9,233 bases of DNA from Micrococcales bacterium (GCA_003157445.1 PMJN01000394.1:3984-13216), one strand, 5' to 3'; shown: positions 1 through 6,655, numbered from the stretch's first letter. Translations and numbers: made by a program. Notes: generated by a model not told the origin, from the letters alone.

Positions 1-61
1 GAGCGGTGCTTCCCGGCTGCTCTGGCAGCACTGGCAAGGGCCGTGCCCGGACCACGCTGAG

Positions 62-655
62 TTAGTTAGACAGGTCAGCAGGTGCGTCGATGTCGGCCCA
101 ATGGCCGAGGTCGGAGCACTCGATCTTGGTGACTGCGTGCCAGTGGGCTGCCAGCCATATCCGCGCTCCCTGGTCTCCGGAAACGGTTGCTGCAACCTCG
201 GCCCAGACCTGGCGGGTTAGTCCGACCGGCGTGCGCGCGTTGCCGTCGTAGGTCGCGACGGCGGCAGTCGCGCCACCGCGCAAAGCCGCCCCGATGCGGC
301 TCAGGTGTTCGGCCCCGACACACGGGGTGTCGACCAGCGTGACGACCGCGGCCTCGACGTCCAGGTCAGCGGTCAACGCTGCCAGCCCGGCCTGCAAGGA
401 CGATGCGATGCCGGTGGCCCATTCGGAGTTCTCCACCAGCCAGATCTGCGCAGCCTGGCCGTCAGGGGTGTTGGCCGGCGGCATCGGTATCAGCCAGGCG
501 GCGCCAAGGACCACGACGACTGGGCTCAGCCCCGCAGCAGTACACGAATCGATCACACTGTCCACCAGGCGGCGGCCGCCGACCACGACCTCGGCTTTGG
601 GACGTCCGAGGCGGTAGCCCCCACCGGCAGCAAGAACAAGCCCGGCCACCCTCAC
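62..655 (-). CDS. MocA-like molybdopterin nucleotidyltransferase
   Basis: This 197-residue protein resembles the MobA/MocA nucleotidyltransferases, which join CTP or GTP to molybdopterin in the cytoplasm to make the dinucleotide cofactor of molybdenum hydroxylases. The N-terminus has the NTP-binding loop LAAGGGYRLGRPK (residues 8-20). LVDTP near residues 107-111 fits the metal-binding Asp segment, and RTPVGL followed by GDQGAR and a C-terminal DIDAPADL is typical of the family. The length is normal. The start is GTG at 655; a second GTG at 649 is possible and no strong ribosome binding site precedes either. It lies directly downstream of a decayed xdhC-like gene, the usual partner that inserts and sulfurates the cofactor. 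CTP rather than GTP specificity, and real activity, are inferred from context only; the hydroxylase it would serve is not in the window. Confidence 0.85.
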   Translation of the reverse strand: MRVAGLVLAAGGGYRLGRPKAEVVVGGRRLVDSVIDSCTAAGLSPVVVVLGAAWLIPMPPANTPDGQAAQIWLVENSEWATGIASSLQAGLAALTADLDVEAAVVTLVDTPCVGAEHLSRIGAALRGGATAAVATYDGNARTPVGLTRQVWAEVAATVSGDQGARIWLAAHWHAVTKIECSDLGHWADIDAPADLSN

Positions 656-699
656 GTTTGCCCACGGATGTCGTTGGGCACAACTGTGCTCCTTGGTGC

Positions 700-994
700 G
701 GGTAACCGCTCACGGCGTCGAGATACTGGCCGACTGAGATCCCTTCGCCAATCGCTGACCTGGCGGGTGACCAGATTCGGGTGGCCGTTGTCCATTGTCT
801 CCTGCGCCACCTCGTAAACCCTGCCCTCAACGCAGCCACCGGAATTGCTGTCTATGACGTCGCCCGCTTTGCAGACTGCCATCACAACCCCCGATCGGCC
901 TCGGAGATGAGCTCCGCGCCCGCACGAGCTTGGCCACGGCAAACCGGGTGCCCTCGCAGCACCAGGACAGCGCGTCCTGCAGAACGTCAAGCAT
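700..994 (-). pseudogene. XdhC/CoxI-like cofactor maturation gene, frameshifted
   Basis: Three reading frames together rebuild the N-terminal XdhC_CoxI domain. The first frame, from ATG at 994, reads MLDVLQDALSW, then FAVAKLV and SSPRPIG. The second frame continues with VVMAV, SNSGGCVEGRVYE and RQVSD. The third reads GISVG then YLDAV. XdhC proteins normally show SAPRPPGAAMAV, SVSGGCVEGAVYE, VSDDDAFAVGLTCGG and LDVFV in this order. The first shift falls at a run of five G (888-892 on the plus strand), where one G fewer would restore the frame. The second falls near 745-750. The TCGG motif is missing, and so is the whole C-terminal Rossmann domain, because mocA starts about 45 bases further on. 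XdhC binds and sulfurates the molybdenum cofactor of xanthine or CO dehydrogenase-type enzymes. The downstream end is approximate. Confidence 0.8.
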
Positions 995-1125
995 GGCGGG
1001 CTCTTGGCCGCAAGGGGTTCATCTGTTCGCTGGGGCAAACCCAGTCGTTCGGGGCCGCCAGAAAGACCGTCCGGGCGTCGGTGAAGGGCTGCAGGTTCAG
1101 CTCTGGGCGACGATAACCAATCCTG
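987..1125 (-). pseudogene. Unidentified ORF tail overlapping the xdhC start
   Basis: A minus-strand frame reading LNLQPFTDARTVFLAAPNDW and ending at a TGA (987-989) has G/C-rich third codon positions like the real genes here. Its stop overlaps the ATG of the xdhC relic (ATGCTTGA), the arrangement expected of translationally coupled operon genes. No start with a ribosome binding site and no recognisable domain is visible, so it is probably the remaining 3' end of an upstream gene of the same former operon. I do not recognise the family. The upstream boundary is arbitrary, and it could be a chance open frame. Confidence 0.3.
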
Positions 1126-1303
1126 TTGTGCTTCTTTAGTTGGAGGACCGGCATTGAACCGCGGCAGCCCATGGCGCGGCCGCGTGCAGGCTTGGCAGTC
1201 TTGGCCCTGCCGATGAAGCGCGAACGTCAACATGTTGCCTCCGAGCAGCAGTTGGATTCCTGGTCATTCATGTCCGGGAGGATGTCAGCGGTGATCCAGG
1301 GTC

Positions 1304-1540
1304 CTGCCTCAACCGTCTGGGTGAGGCGCCTGTGAGGCAGTTGACCAGGTAGGAGAGTGCCACCTTGGGTGGGTGGGGCACGAGTAGGTGGACATGGCCT
1401 TCGGCTCCGTTGAACTCGGCAGGGGTCGGCTCGACGTCCGCGCACACTGTGCCATGACTTGTTCGCACCCTTGAGTACTTCCGTGTCGAACACGCCACGG
1501 CGATACTTGGTGACGAACACCAAGTGGCACCCATGAGCTT
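1304..1540 (-). pseudogene. tnpA: IS200/IS605-family transposase TnpA fragment
   Basis: This is a remnant of a Y1 HUH single-strand transposase. Frame one gives HLVFVTKYRRGVFDTEVL (about 1526-1473). A second frame supplies GCEQVMAQ. A third gives VCADVEPTPAEFNG, then GHVHLL and PPKVALSYLVN, and ends in SPRRLRQ (1447-1304). These match the order of conserved blocks in TnpA. HVH (near 1396-1388) is the HUH metal-binding motif. The normal first ~20 residues are absent, and so is the C-terminal helix with the catalytic Tyr. At least two frameshifts and loss at both ends make it inactive. No tnpB or subterminal hairpin ends are visible. The fragment joins directly onto an MMPL gene start on its upstream side. 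Confidence 0.85.
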
Positions 1541-1665
1541 GCCAGAGGGCTCGGCTCCCAAACCCGCCACGAGGACCCAGAAGACCAGGACAACCCACTT
1601 GGACATGCAACACCCGCCGGCAACCACGCGAGCCTGCCCGCGCCAGACATACGGCTTTCGCTCAT
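1526..1665 (-). pseudogene. MMPL-family exporter, N-terminal fragment
   Basis: From ATG at 1665 the frame reads MSESRMSGAGRLAWLPAG. After a frameshift near 1607-1615 it continues as MSKWVVLVFWVLVAGLGAEP then SGKLMGA, stopping at the junction with the tnpA fragment. A short cytoplasmic leader, a basic residue plus SKWVVL, one transmembrane helix and a GKL ending is the typical start of actinobacterial MMPL/RND-type lipid or drug exporters, which are normally 700 or more residues. Only about 45 codons remain. The ribosome binding site in front is intact, so the gene was once real and was cut off by the rearrangement that brought in tnpA. The assignment rests on recognition of a short segment. 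Confidence 0.6.
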
Positions 1666-1671
1666 CGAAGA

Positions 1672-1678
1672 CCTTCCT
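1672..1678 (-). promoter_or_regulatory. Preserved ribosome binding site of MMPL remnant
   Basis: AGGAAGG lies six bases before the ATG at 1665 on the minus strand. It fixes the start of the MMPL remnant and shows the 5' end of that gene is undamaged although the body is gone. Confidence 0.6.
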
Positions 1679-1812
1679 GCCGACCAGGTCGCCACATCTT
1701 CGCCAACTAGCCTAGGCAGCAGGGCTCAACGTGATCAACCTGATCTTGTCTAGGAGCCAACTCATCACGATGTAGGCGCCCGCTGCCGCTCATGCAAGAT
1801 CGAGCCTCGCGC

Positions 1813-3738
1813 TCAGCCGATGCTGTGGCCGGAGACGTCCGCGATCAGTTGCACGGTCCCGCCTGAGCCGTTGTGGAACCGGATTGCGCCGTCGGGGCCG
1901 ACCGGGATGATGGCCAGGTTGGGGACCGTCTGGTTGGTGGAGAAGTTCAGGTTGGACACCGCAGGCATGGGGCTGCCGCTGGCCCAGGCAGAAACCCATC
2001 CTGGCGCCGCCGGCTGGGTAACCGTCACGTTGGCCACCACCGCAGCCACGCCACCGGCCGGTACCCCGCCGCGGCCGGTGATCTGCACGACCAGGTCAGC
2101 CCCCGGCCGAAGCGGCCTCTGGGGGACACCGTTGCCGGTACGGGTGTCCAGCACCCGCGCCGGAGACACGGTTGCCAAGGTGCCTGCCACCTGGACGCGC
2201 CAGGTGAAGGTGGTGCTGCCGCTGGCGGAGGTGGCGTCGGTAGCGGTGACAGTAACGGTGTTGCGACCCGGTGTGGTCGGTGCGCCGGAGATCAGCCCAG
2301 TGGCCGGGTTGATAGCCAGACCCGGTGGCAGGCCCGAGGCAGCGTAGGTCAACTGGGCGCCTGACCCTGTGTCACTGGCCTGGATCTGCAGGTTCAGCGG
2401 GGTTCCCACCGCGTTGGTCCGGGCGCCGGGGTTCGTCACACGGATGGTGTGCACGTTGGTGAACGAGGCAGTGCCGTTCGGGGTCCCGAGGCCGGTGGGG
2501 CCGTCCCAGCCATTCCCTGCGGTGCACAGCACGGCCGGCCGGCAGGTGCCGTTGCTGCCCGACGTCACGTCAAAGAGGCCGGCGGGGTTCGAGTACGGGT
2601 AGGCGTTCGGGCTGTCCGAGGCGCCAGTGGTCCCGGCAAGCGCGTACACCGAGGCGATGATCGGTGAGGCGACACTGGTGCCGCCGTAGACCTGCCAGCC
2701 CGGGGACTGGTCGGTGTCGTAAGTGTCGTAGACCGCTACGCCTGTGTTCGGGTCGGCAACCGCCGAAACGTCGGCCTCGGCGCGTTTACTGCACCCGGTG
2801 GTGAGGTTCGTCTGGAACGTAGGCTTGTCGATGAACGAGGAGCAGCCGGAACCAGTGCCCTCCGTCGCGCTGGTCTCCCACACCGTTTCGGTCCACCCGC
2901 GGGCGTTGCCCGCGCTGACCAACGAGGTGCCGCCAACCGCGGTGACATACGCGCCCGTGGACGGGTACTGCTCGCCGTAACCGCTGTCACCGGTGCTGGC
3001 CGTGATTGCCACACCCGCGTGGTGGTAGTACGCGGAGTCGTAGCTGGACTCGTCGCTGGACTCGGAGCCGCCGTAGCTGTTGGAGACGTACTTCGCCCCG
3101 AGCGTGACGGCCTCGTTGACCGCGGTGCCCAGGTTGTTGAGGAAGTCGTCATCGGCTTCGACCAACAGAATGTGGCAGTTCGGGCAGGTCGCCGAGACCA
3201 TGTCCAGGTCCAGAGAAATCTCAGGCGCCCAACCGGTGGTGTCGACTGGCGGAAGATTGGTGGTCGAGCCGGACTGGCTGACCTTCTTGAAACAGCCGCT
3301 AGCGGTGGTGCATTGAGGCAGCCCGTACTGGGCGCGGTAGGTGGCCAGGTCCGACTCCGCATTCGGGTCGTCGTAGGCGTCGACGACGGCCACCATCTGC
3401 CCGCTTCCTTTGCTCCGATCCAGCTTGTAGGCCGCGGCCAGGGTCGAGGGGCCATAACCGTCCGGTGCCGTGCCGGGCGAGACGGCATTGGTCTTCACGC
3501 CAGGGGGCTGGACGGTGTCTGTCTGCCGGATCGCAAAACACGTCGCCTGCCCGGCCTTGGTGACCGCACTGCACAGCCGGGCTGTCTTGTGATGCTTCAC
3601 CGGCGCGGTAAGCCCCCCTGATGCGGCGGCTGGATGGGCCGCCGAGACGGGGGTTAGTGCTCTGGCCACCGCCGAAGCCGGCGCACCCAACAGTGTGATT
3701 GCACCGATCACGGCCACCACTCGGCATGCAAGTCTCAC
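1813..3738 (-). CDS. Secreted S53 (sedolisin-type) serine peptidase
   Basis: The 641-residue preprotein starts at GTG 3738, chosen because AGGGAG lies 10 bases upstream and a signal peptide follows at once (MRLACR, hydrophobic residues 7-20, cleavage probably near ASAVARA). The longer open frame to 4065 has no such signals. The catalytic domain spans about residues 90-428. E173 and D177 (EISLD) are the Glu/Asp pair, D251 in TGDSG is the oxyanion-hole Asp, and S355 in YGGTSVASP is the nucleophile. The paired Cys residues (143/149, 185/188) fit an extracellular protein. Residues 432-517 form a putative Ig (He_PIG-type) domain with LPPGLAINPATGLISGAPT. Residues 519-641 form the RVLDTRTG...SNLNF...VPNL...ADVSG domain common on secreted actinobacterial enzymes. 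There is no long Pro-kumamolisin prodomain, only about 60 residues. Likely role: extracellular protein degradation. The gene stands alone. Confidence 0.92.
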   Translation of the reverse strand: MRLACRVVAVIGAITLLGAPASAVARALTPVSAAHPAAASGGLTAPVKHHKTARLCSAVTKAGQATCFAIRQTDTVQPPGVKTNAVSPGTAPDGYGPSTLAAAYKLDRSKGSGQMVAVVDAYDDPNAESDLATYRAQYGLPQCTTASGCFKKVSQSGSTTNLPPVDTTGWAPEISLDLDMVSATCPNCHILLVEADDDFLNNLGTAVNEAVTLGAKYVSNSYGGSESSDESSYDSAYYHHAGVAITASTGDSGYGEQYPSTGAYVTAVGGTSLVSAGNARGWTETVWETSATEGTGSGCSSFIDKPTFQTNLTTGCSKRAEADVSAVADPNTGVAVYDTYDTDQSPGWQVYGGTSVASPIIASVYALAGTTGASDSPNAYPYSNPAGLFDVTSGSNGTCRPAVLCTAGNGWDGPTGLGTPNGTASFTNVHTIRVTNPGARTNAVGTPLNLQIQASDTGSGAQLTYAASGLPPGLAINPATGLISGAPTTPGRNTVTVTATDATSASGSTTFTWRVQVAGTLATVSPARVLDTRTGNGVPQRPLRPGADLVVQITGRGGVPAGGVAAVVANVTVTQPAAPGWVSAWASGSPMPAVSNLNFSTNQTVPNLAIIPVGPDGAIRFHNGSGGTVQLIADVSGHSIG

Positions 3739-3748
3739 TGCGAATAGA

Positions 3749-3754
3749 CTCCCT
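3749..3754 (-). promoter_or_regulatory. Ribosome binding site of the S53 peptidase
   Basis: AGGGAG lies 10 bases before the GTG at 3738 on the minus strand. It supports that start over the upstream in-frame codons and overlaps the first two bases of the tandem repeat at 3753-3780. Confidence 0.6.
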
Positions 3755-3780
3755 GCCTGGTAAGCGCTGCCTGGTAAGCG
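3753..3780. repeat. Exact 14-bp tandem repeat in protease leader
   Basis: CTGCCTGGTAAGCG occurs twice back to back (3753-3766 and 3767-3780, plus strand). On the coding strand of the protease each copy reads CGCTTACCAGGCAG. It lies immediately upstream of the protease ribosome binding site, in the 5' leader or core promoter. It may be a replication-slippage duplication or a doubled binding site; the sequence alone cannot decide. Confidence 0.85.
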
Positions 3781-3947
3781 ACTGCTAACCCCTCTCAAGA
3801 GCGTGTCGCACATCCCGACCGTCAACATCGGCCATAGGGGCGGAGATACCCCCTCGTTCGGTGGGTTCTCACTCACCCGTTCGGGCGAGAGCCAGTGTTC
3901 GTCCACACGCCTTCGGCTACAACCTCGGGTGGGCCGCACTGTGGCTA

Positions 3948-4222
3948 TCAGGGACTCCGGCCCAGATAGTGCGACACCACACCGAACCTGGGGTTGCCGC
4001 ACACGCCCAACTGCTGGCGCGCGTACTGGATCTGCTCGTAGGTGCGCAGGATGAAACTCCACCACGTGACGCCGCGTCCCCTGAAGTCATAGTCGCCGGA
4101 ACCTTCTCGGATTGCGCAATCGCGTCCCAGCACTCATCACTGCCGCCCACCAGGGCAGTCACCGTGATGCTGTCCCGGTGCAACACGTTGTCTGGAAACG
4201 CCAACTGAGAGTCTGTAACCAT
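3948..4222 (-). pseudogene. Decayed coding remnant, possibly lysozyme-like
   Basis: From ATG 4222 one frame reads MVTDSQLAFPDNVL and later ECWDAIAQSE. A shift near 4105 leads to a second frame with SGDYDF, then TYEQIQYARQQLGVCGNPRF and SHYLGRSP, ending at TGA 3948-3950. The second frame has strongly G/C-rich third positions, and its antisense frame does not, so this was probably a minus-strand gene. WDAIAQ-E near the start and Q-I-x-x-A-x-x-x-L then G-N-P and S-H near the end loosely recall secreted Rpf or lytic transglycosylase domains (WDAVAQCE..., QI..A...). The match is weak and no signal peptide is visible. It lies about 210 bases upstream of the peptidase start, on the same strand. Function not assigned. 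Confidence 0.35.
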
Positions 4223-4238
4223 GTGTGCGGATGAGGCG

Positions 4239-4263
4239 GCACCGCCACTGCGCCTGGCGGTGC
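4239..4263. repeat. Perfect 9-bp inverted repeat with 7-base loop
   Basis: GCACCGCCA at 4239-4247 pairs fully with TGGCGGTGC at 4255-4263. It lies between the decayed minus-strand remnant and the plus-strand ABC ATPase. No T-run follows on either strand. It could be a U-less terminator, an operator or a remnant end of an element. Confidence 0.6.
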
Positions 4264-4478
4264 ACGTCTGTGAGGCCGAAGACGTCCACGAAACACCGGG
4301 CGCCCGCCATCGGCCTTTGCCTGCGGGCAGGAACCTCAGCACCCGTTGCGGGGGCTGATCATGGCATTTCATGGTCCTCACCAAGAGACTTCCTCACAGC
4401 AATCGGCCGCGTTGACCTGCCCACTGCGAGGTTCCCGACACGCTGCATATGCGGTGATGAAAGACTTGGCGCAGACCG

Positions 4479-4484
4479 AGGGAG
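4479..4484 (+). promoter_or_regulatory. Ribosome binding site deciding the ATPase start
   Basis: AGGGAG lies 8 bases before the ATG at 4493. The upstream in-frame ATGs at 4346 and 4361 have no comparable site, and the residues they would add do not resemble an ABC domain, so 4493 is preferred. Confidence 0.7.
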
Positions 4485-4492
4485 AAACAACC

Positions 4493-5173
4493 ATGCTGGG
4501 ACGTCGCGGCGCAGCCGTACCTGCCGTGCGCGAGCCCGTCAGCCACGCTCTGCGGGCAACTGGTGTCGGAAAGAAGATCGACGAGGCGGTGCTGCTGCTG
4601 CCCACCGACGTCGAGCTTGGCGCCGCAGAGTGCGTCGTCCTGCGCGGCCCCAACGGCAGCGGCAAGACGACCCTGTTGCGGATCCTTGCGGGCACCATGT
4701 CCCCATCGCAGGGCGAGGCCACCCTGGATGGTTCGCTGGTCGACGAACGTCACGACTCCACACGCACCACCATTGCAGCTTTGATCGGCGCACCCGCGAC
4801 GTATCGCGACCTGACCCTGGTCGACCACCTCGTCCTGATCGATTCCACCTGGGGCCACGTTGGCAAACCGGCTGCCGACCGCGCCGACCAGATCCTCGAG
4901 CTGCTGGAGATCGACCATCTGTCCCAGCGGTTCCCCCACGAGCTGTCCTCAGGCCAACAGCAGCTGTTCCATCTGTCGATGGTGCTCGTCCGCCCCTCGT
5001 CCATCCTCATCCTTGACGAGCCGGAGCAACGCCTCGACCCTGACAAACGCGACCTGCTGACCGCAATCCTGTTGGACCGCAAGGACGATGGCAGCGGCCT
5101 GCTCATCGCCTGCCACGACCCGGCAATGACTGCCGCACTGGCTGACTCCGTCGTCGACATCAGATCAGAATGA
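4493..5173 (+). CDS. ABC transporter ATP-binding protein
   Basis: This 226-residue single-domain ATPase carries Walker A GPNGSGKT (52-59), signature LSSGQQQ (151-157), Walker B ILILDE (171-176), a D-loop-like segment ending RLD (about 182) and the switch His in ACHD (H208). It would power a membrane transporter from the cytoplasmic face. The Q-loop region reads LIGAPATYRDLTLVDHL (98-113): the overall pattern IG.P..YRDLT is kept, but the usual Gln is absent. The gene overlaps the next by ATGA, so the two are translated together, and that neighbour is the presumed permease. The lack of a substrate-binding protein suggests export or a non-import role (inference). The substrate is unknown. Confidence 0.9.
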   Translation: MLGRRGAAVPAVREPVSHALRATGVGKKIDEAVLLLPTDVELGAAECVVLRGPNGSGKTTLLRILAGTMSPSQGEATLDGSLVDERHDSTRTTIAALIGAPATYRDLTLVDHLVLIDSTWGHVGKPAADRADQILELLEIDHLSQRFPHELSSGQQQLFHLSMVLVRPSSILILDEPEQRLDPDKRDLLTAILLDRKDDGSGLLIACHDPAMTAALADSVVDIRSE

Positions 5174-6549
5174 CCGTCGCTGACAAGCAGCGGTTGCGTC
5201 AGGTCCGCTCGGCAATCCTGGGCAACCGGCCGGACACGTCTGTAAGCAACGCGTTGTATCCGGTGTACGTCGCCGTTATCGCCGCGGCCTCATACGGGGT
5301 CCCGGCTGCCCAGCAGCTATTTCGTTCCCTGGACGGGAAGTGGCTAGCCGCACACGCCTGGACCCCGGTGGGGGCGATTGTCACGCTGTCGTTCACAGCG
5401 GCACTGCTGGCTTTGGTCCCGTTGGTAGGGCGCGTTCATGGGCCCGTGGTGCCACCGCTGCCATACCTTGAGCTGGTCGTAGACAGCCCCATGCCTCGCA
5501 AAGTCACTCTGGCCCGGAACTGGCAGTTGAGCTTCGGTGGCTCCATCGTCGGAGGGCTGCTGGTCGGCGCGGTCGGCGGGGCGGGACTGGCAATCGCCAA
5601 GGTCGCCGCACCGGTCGTGCTCATGCCAGCCACAGTCTGTGGCGCCCTGATCGGGGTGCTGGTTGCCGAGCTCTGGCTGCAGGGCCAGGTGCATTCGACC
5701 CCACTGGCGCTGCAACCAGACTCCTCTCTTGCGCGTGGGCGTCGAAACGCGTTGGCGCTGTTGGACATCACCGGCCTGAAGAGGCAGGCCGCAAGCAATG
5801 CCACCATCGGCGGAGCAGTCCTGGCAGGAGACCTTCGCACGGCCCGCCTGGACGCCGCAAGACCCCCCACGCACGCCCGGCAGGTGCACTTGAGACCCAG
5901 CGGTCCGCTGCTGGTAATCGCCCGGCGCGACCTGTTGGGCCTGCGCCGGGCACCATGGTCTGCACTCTACGGACTCGGCTTGGCGGCCGCCGGATCAGCC
6001 GGGCTGATGCTGTCACTGCAGTCGCCGCGGACCCCGACATTGGCTCCCCTGGTCGCCATGATCGTCGCCTACCTCGGTTTCGGTGCTTTGTGTGAGGGCC
6101 TGCGGCTGCATGCGGACAACTCGGGCACGTCGCGACTGCTAGGCCTTGCCTACCGTGACACGGCGCTGGCCCACCTTGTCGTGCCGGTCTCGGCCTGGGC
6201 GGTCAGTGCCGCGGTCGTGAGCCTGCCGCTGTACATGACGGGCCTACTCAGACCATCGGCAATGGTCTGGGCGCTGGGGGCCGGGGCTCTTCTGGCCGGT
6301 GCGCACCTCATGGCCTCGTTTCGCGGGCTGCCGCCGGCCGGGGTCTTCGGACCACGTGCTGGGGTGCCAGCGATGATCTTCTGGTACTCCAAACCGCTGC
6401 TGGCAACCCTGGTGCTCGGGACCGCAACCGCAGCCTGGGGCGCCCGGTCCGCCACGCCATGGGTGGCATTCTCCTGGCTGCTGATCGCCGCCGCCGGAAT
6501 CATCCAATGGGGACTCAAACTGGTGGACAAGCGGGACCGGCGCAGCTGA
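5170..6549 (+). CDS. Polytopic membrane partner of ABC ATPase (DUF6297-like)
   Basis: The 459-residue protein has about ten hydrophobic segments: roughly 30-48, 66-86, 124-146, 150-168, 266-284, 290-308, 335-356, 363-382, 406-425 and 429-447. A polar, basic central loop (about 170-260) separates the first four from the rest. It has no signal peptide and no soluble catalytic domain. The start ATG at 5170 overlaps the ATPase stop (ATGA), which marks the two as a transporter pair. Architecture and context resemble the actinobacterial DUF6297 proteins that accompany a lone ABC ATPase; this family name is from memory and should be confirmed. The transported substrate is unknown. A perfect hairpin 47 bases past the stop may end the transcript. 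Confidence 0.75.
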   Translation: MTVADKQRLRQVRSAILGNRPDTSVSNALYPVYVAVIAAASYGVPAAQQLFRSLDGKWLAAHAWTPVGAIVTLSFTAALLALVPLVGRVHGPVVPPLPYLELVVDSPMPRKVTLARNWQLSFGGSIVGGLLVGAVGGAGLAIAKVAAPVVLMPATVCGALIGVLVAELWLQGQVHSTPLALQPDSSLARGRRNALALLDITGLKRQAASNATIGGAVLAGDLRTARLDAARPPTHARQVHLRPSGPLLVIARRDLLGLRRAPWSALYGLGLAAAGSAGLMLSLQSPRTPTLAPLVAMIVAYLGFGALCEGLRLHADNSGTSRLLGLAYRDTALAHLVVPVSAWAVSAAVVSLPLYMTGLLRPSAMVWALGAGALLAGAHLMASFRGLPPAGVFGPRAGVPAMIFWYSKPLLATLVLGTATAAWGARSATPWVAFSWLLIAAAGIIQWGLKLVDKRDRRS

Positions 6550-6596
6550 TCTGTGCCTGCGGTGGCTGCGGGCTGCGCAGGCCCCGCTGGTGGCAG

Positions 6597-6621
6597 CCGG
6601 TTGTGGGGCGCCCACAACCGG
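6597..6621. terminator. Perfect 11-bp hairpin, terminator or operator
   Basis: CCGGTTGTGGG (6597-6607) pairs with CCCACAACCGG (6611-6621) around the loop GCG, without mismatch. It lies 47 bases after the membrane-protein stop and 34 bases before the DksA-like start. No T-run follows. It could be a U-less terminator of the ABC operon or, given its symmetry and closeness to the next gene, a repressor operator. Confidence 0.6.
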
Positions 6622-6655
6622 AATACCTGCCCGTTGCGAGGTTGTTGCTAGCCGT

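Noticed and set aside
1..61. Plus-strand frame ending at TGA 58-60 as the 3' end of a convergent gene
   Set aside because: Only 19 codons are visible at the edge, without a recognisable motif, so it cannot be supported.
1141..1175. tRNA 3'-end-like string on the minus strand (GGTTCAATGCC then GGTCCTCCA)
   Set aside because: The T-arm pairs at only three of five positions and no anticodon or D arm is found upstream, so it is neither a tRNA nor a convincing att site.
2736..3488. Open frame of 250 codons on the minus strand within the protease gene
   Set aside because: Its translation is a low-complexity run of Arg, Pro, Ser and Thr in a shifted frame of the S53 peptidase; all domain matches lie in the peptidase frame.
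3019..3621. Open frame of 200 codons on the plus strand opposite the protease gene
   Set aside because: It is the antisense of a well-supported conserved gene and shows no motif of its own.
1813..4065. Protease starting at the upstream in-frame ATG 4065
   Set aside because: The extra 109 residues are Arg/Pro-rich, would bury the signal peptide, and the start lacks a ribosome binding site; GTG 3738 has both signals.
4412..4441. TTGACC as a -35 box for the ABC operon
   Set aside because: No acceptable -10 element lies 16-19 bases downstream; CATATG is too far away.
4225..5016. Open frame of 263 codons overlapping the ABC ATPase
   Set aside because: Arg/Pro-rich shadow frame; the overlapping frame holds all ABC motifs.
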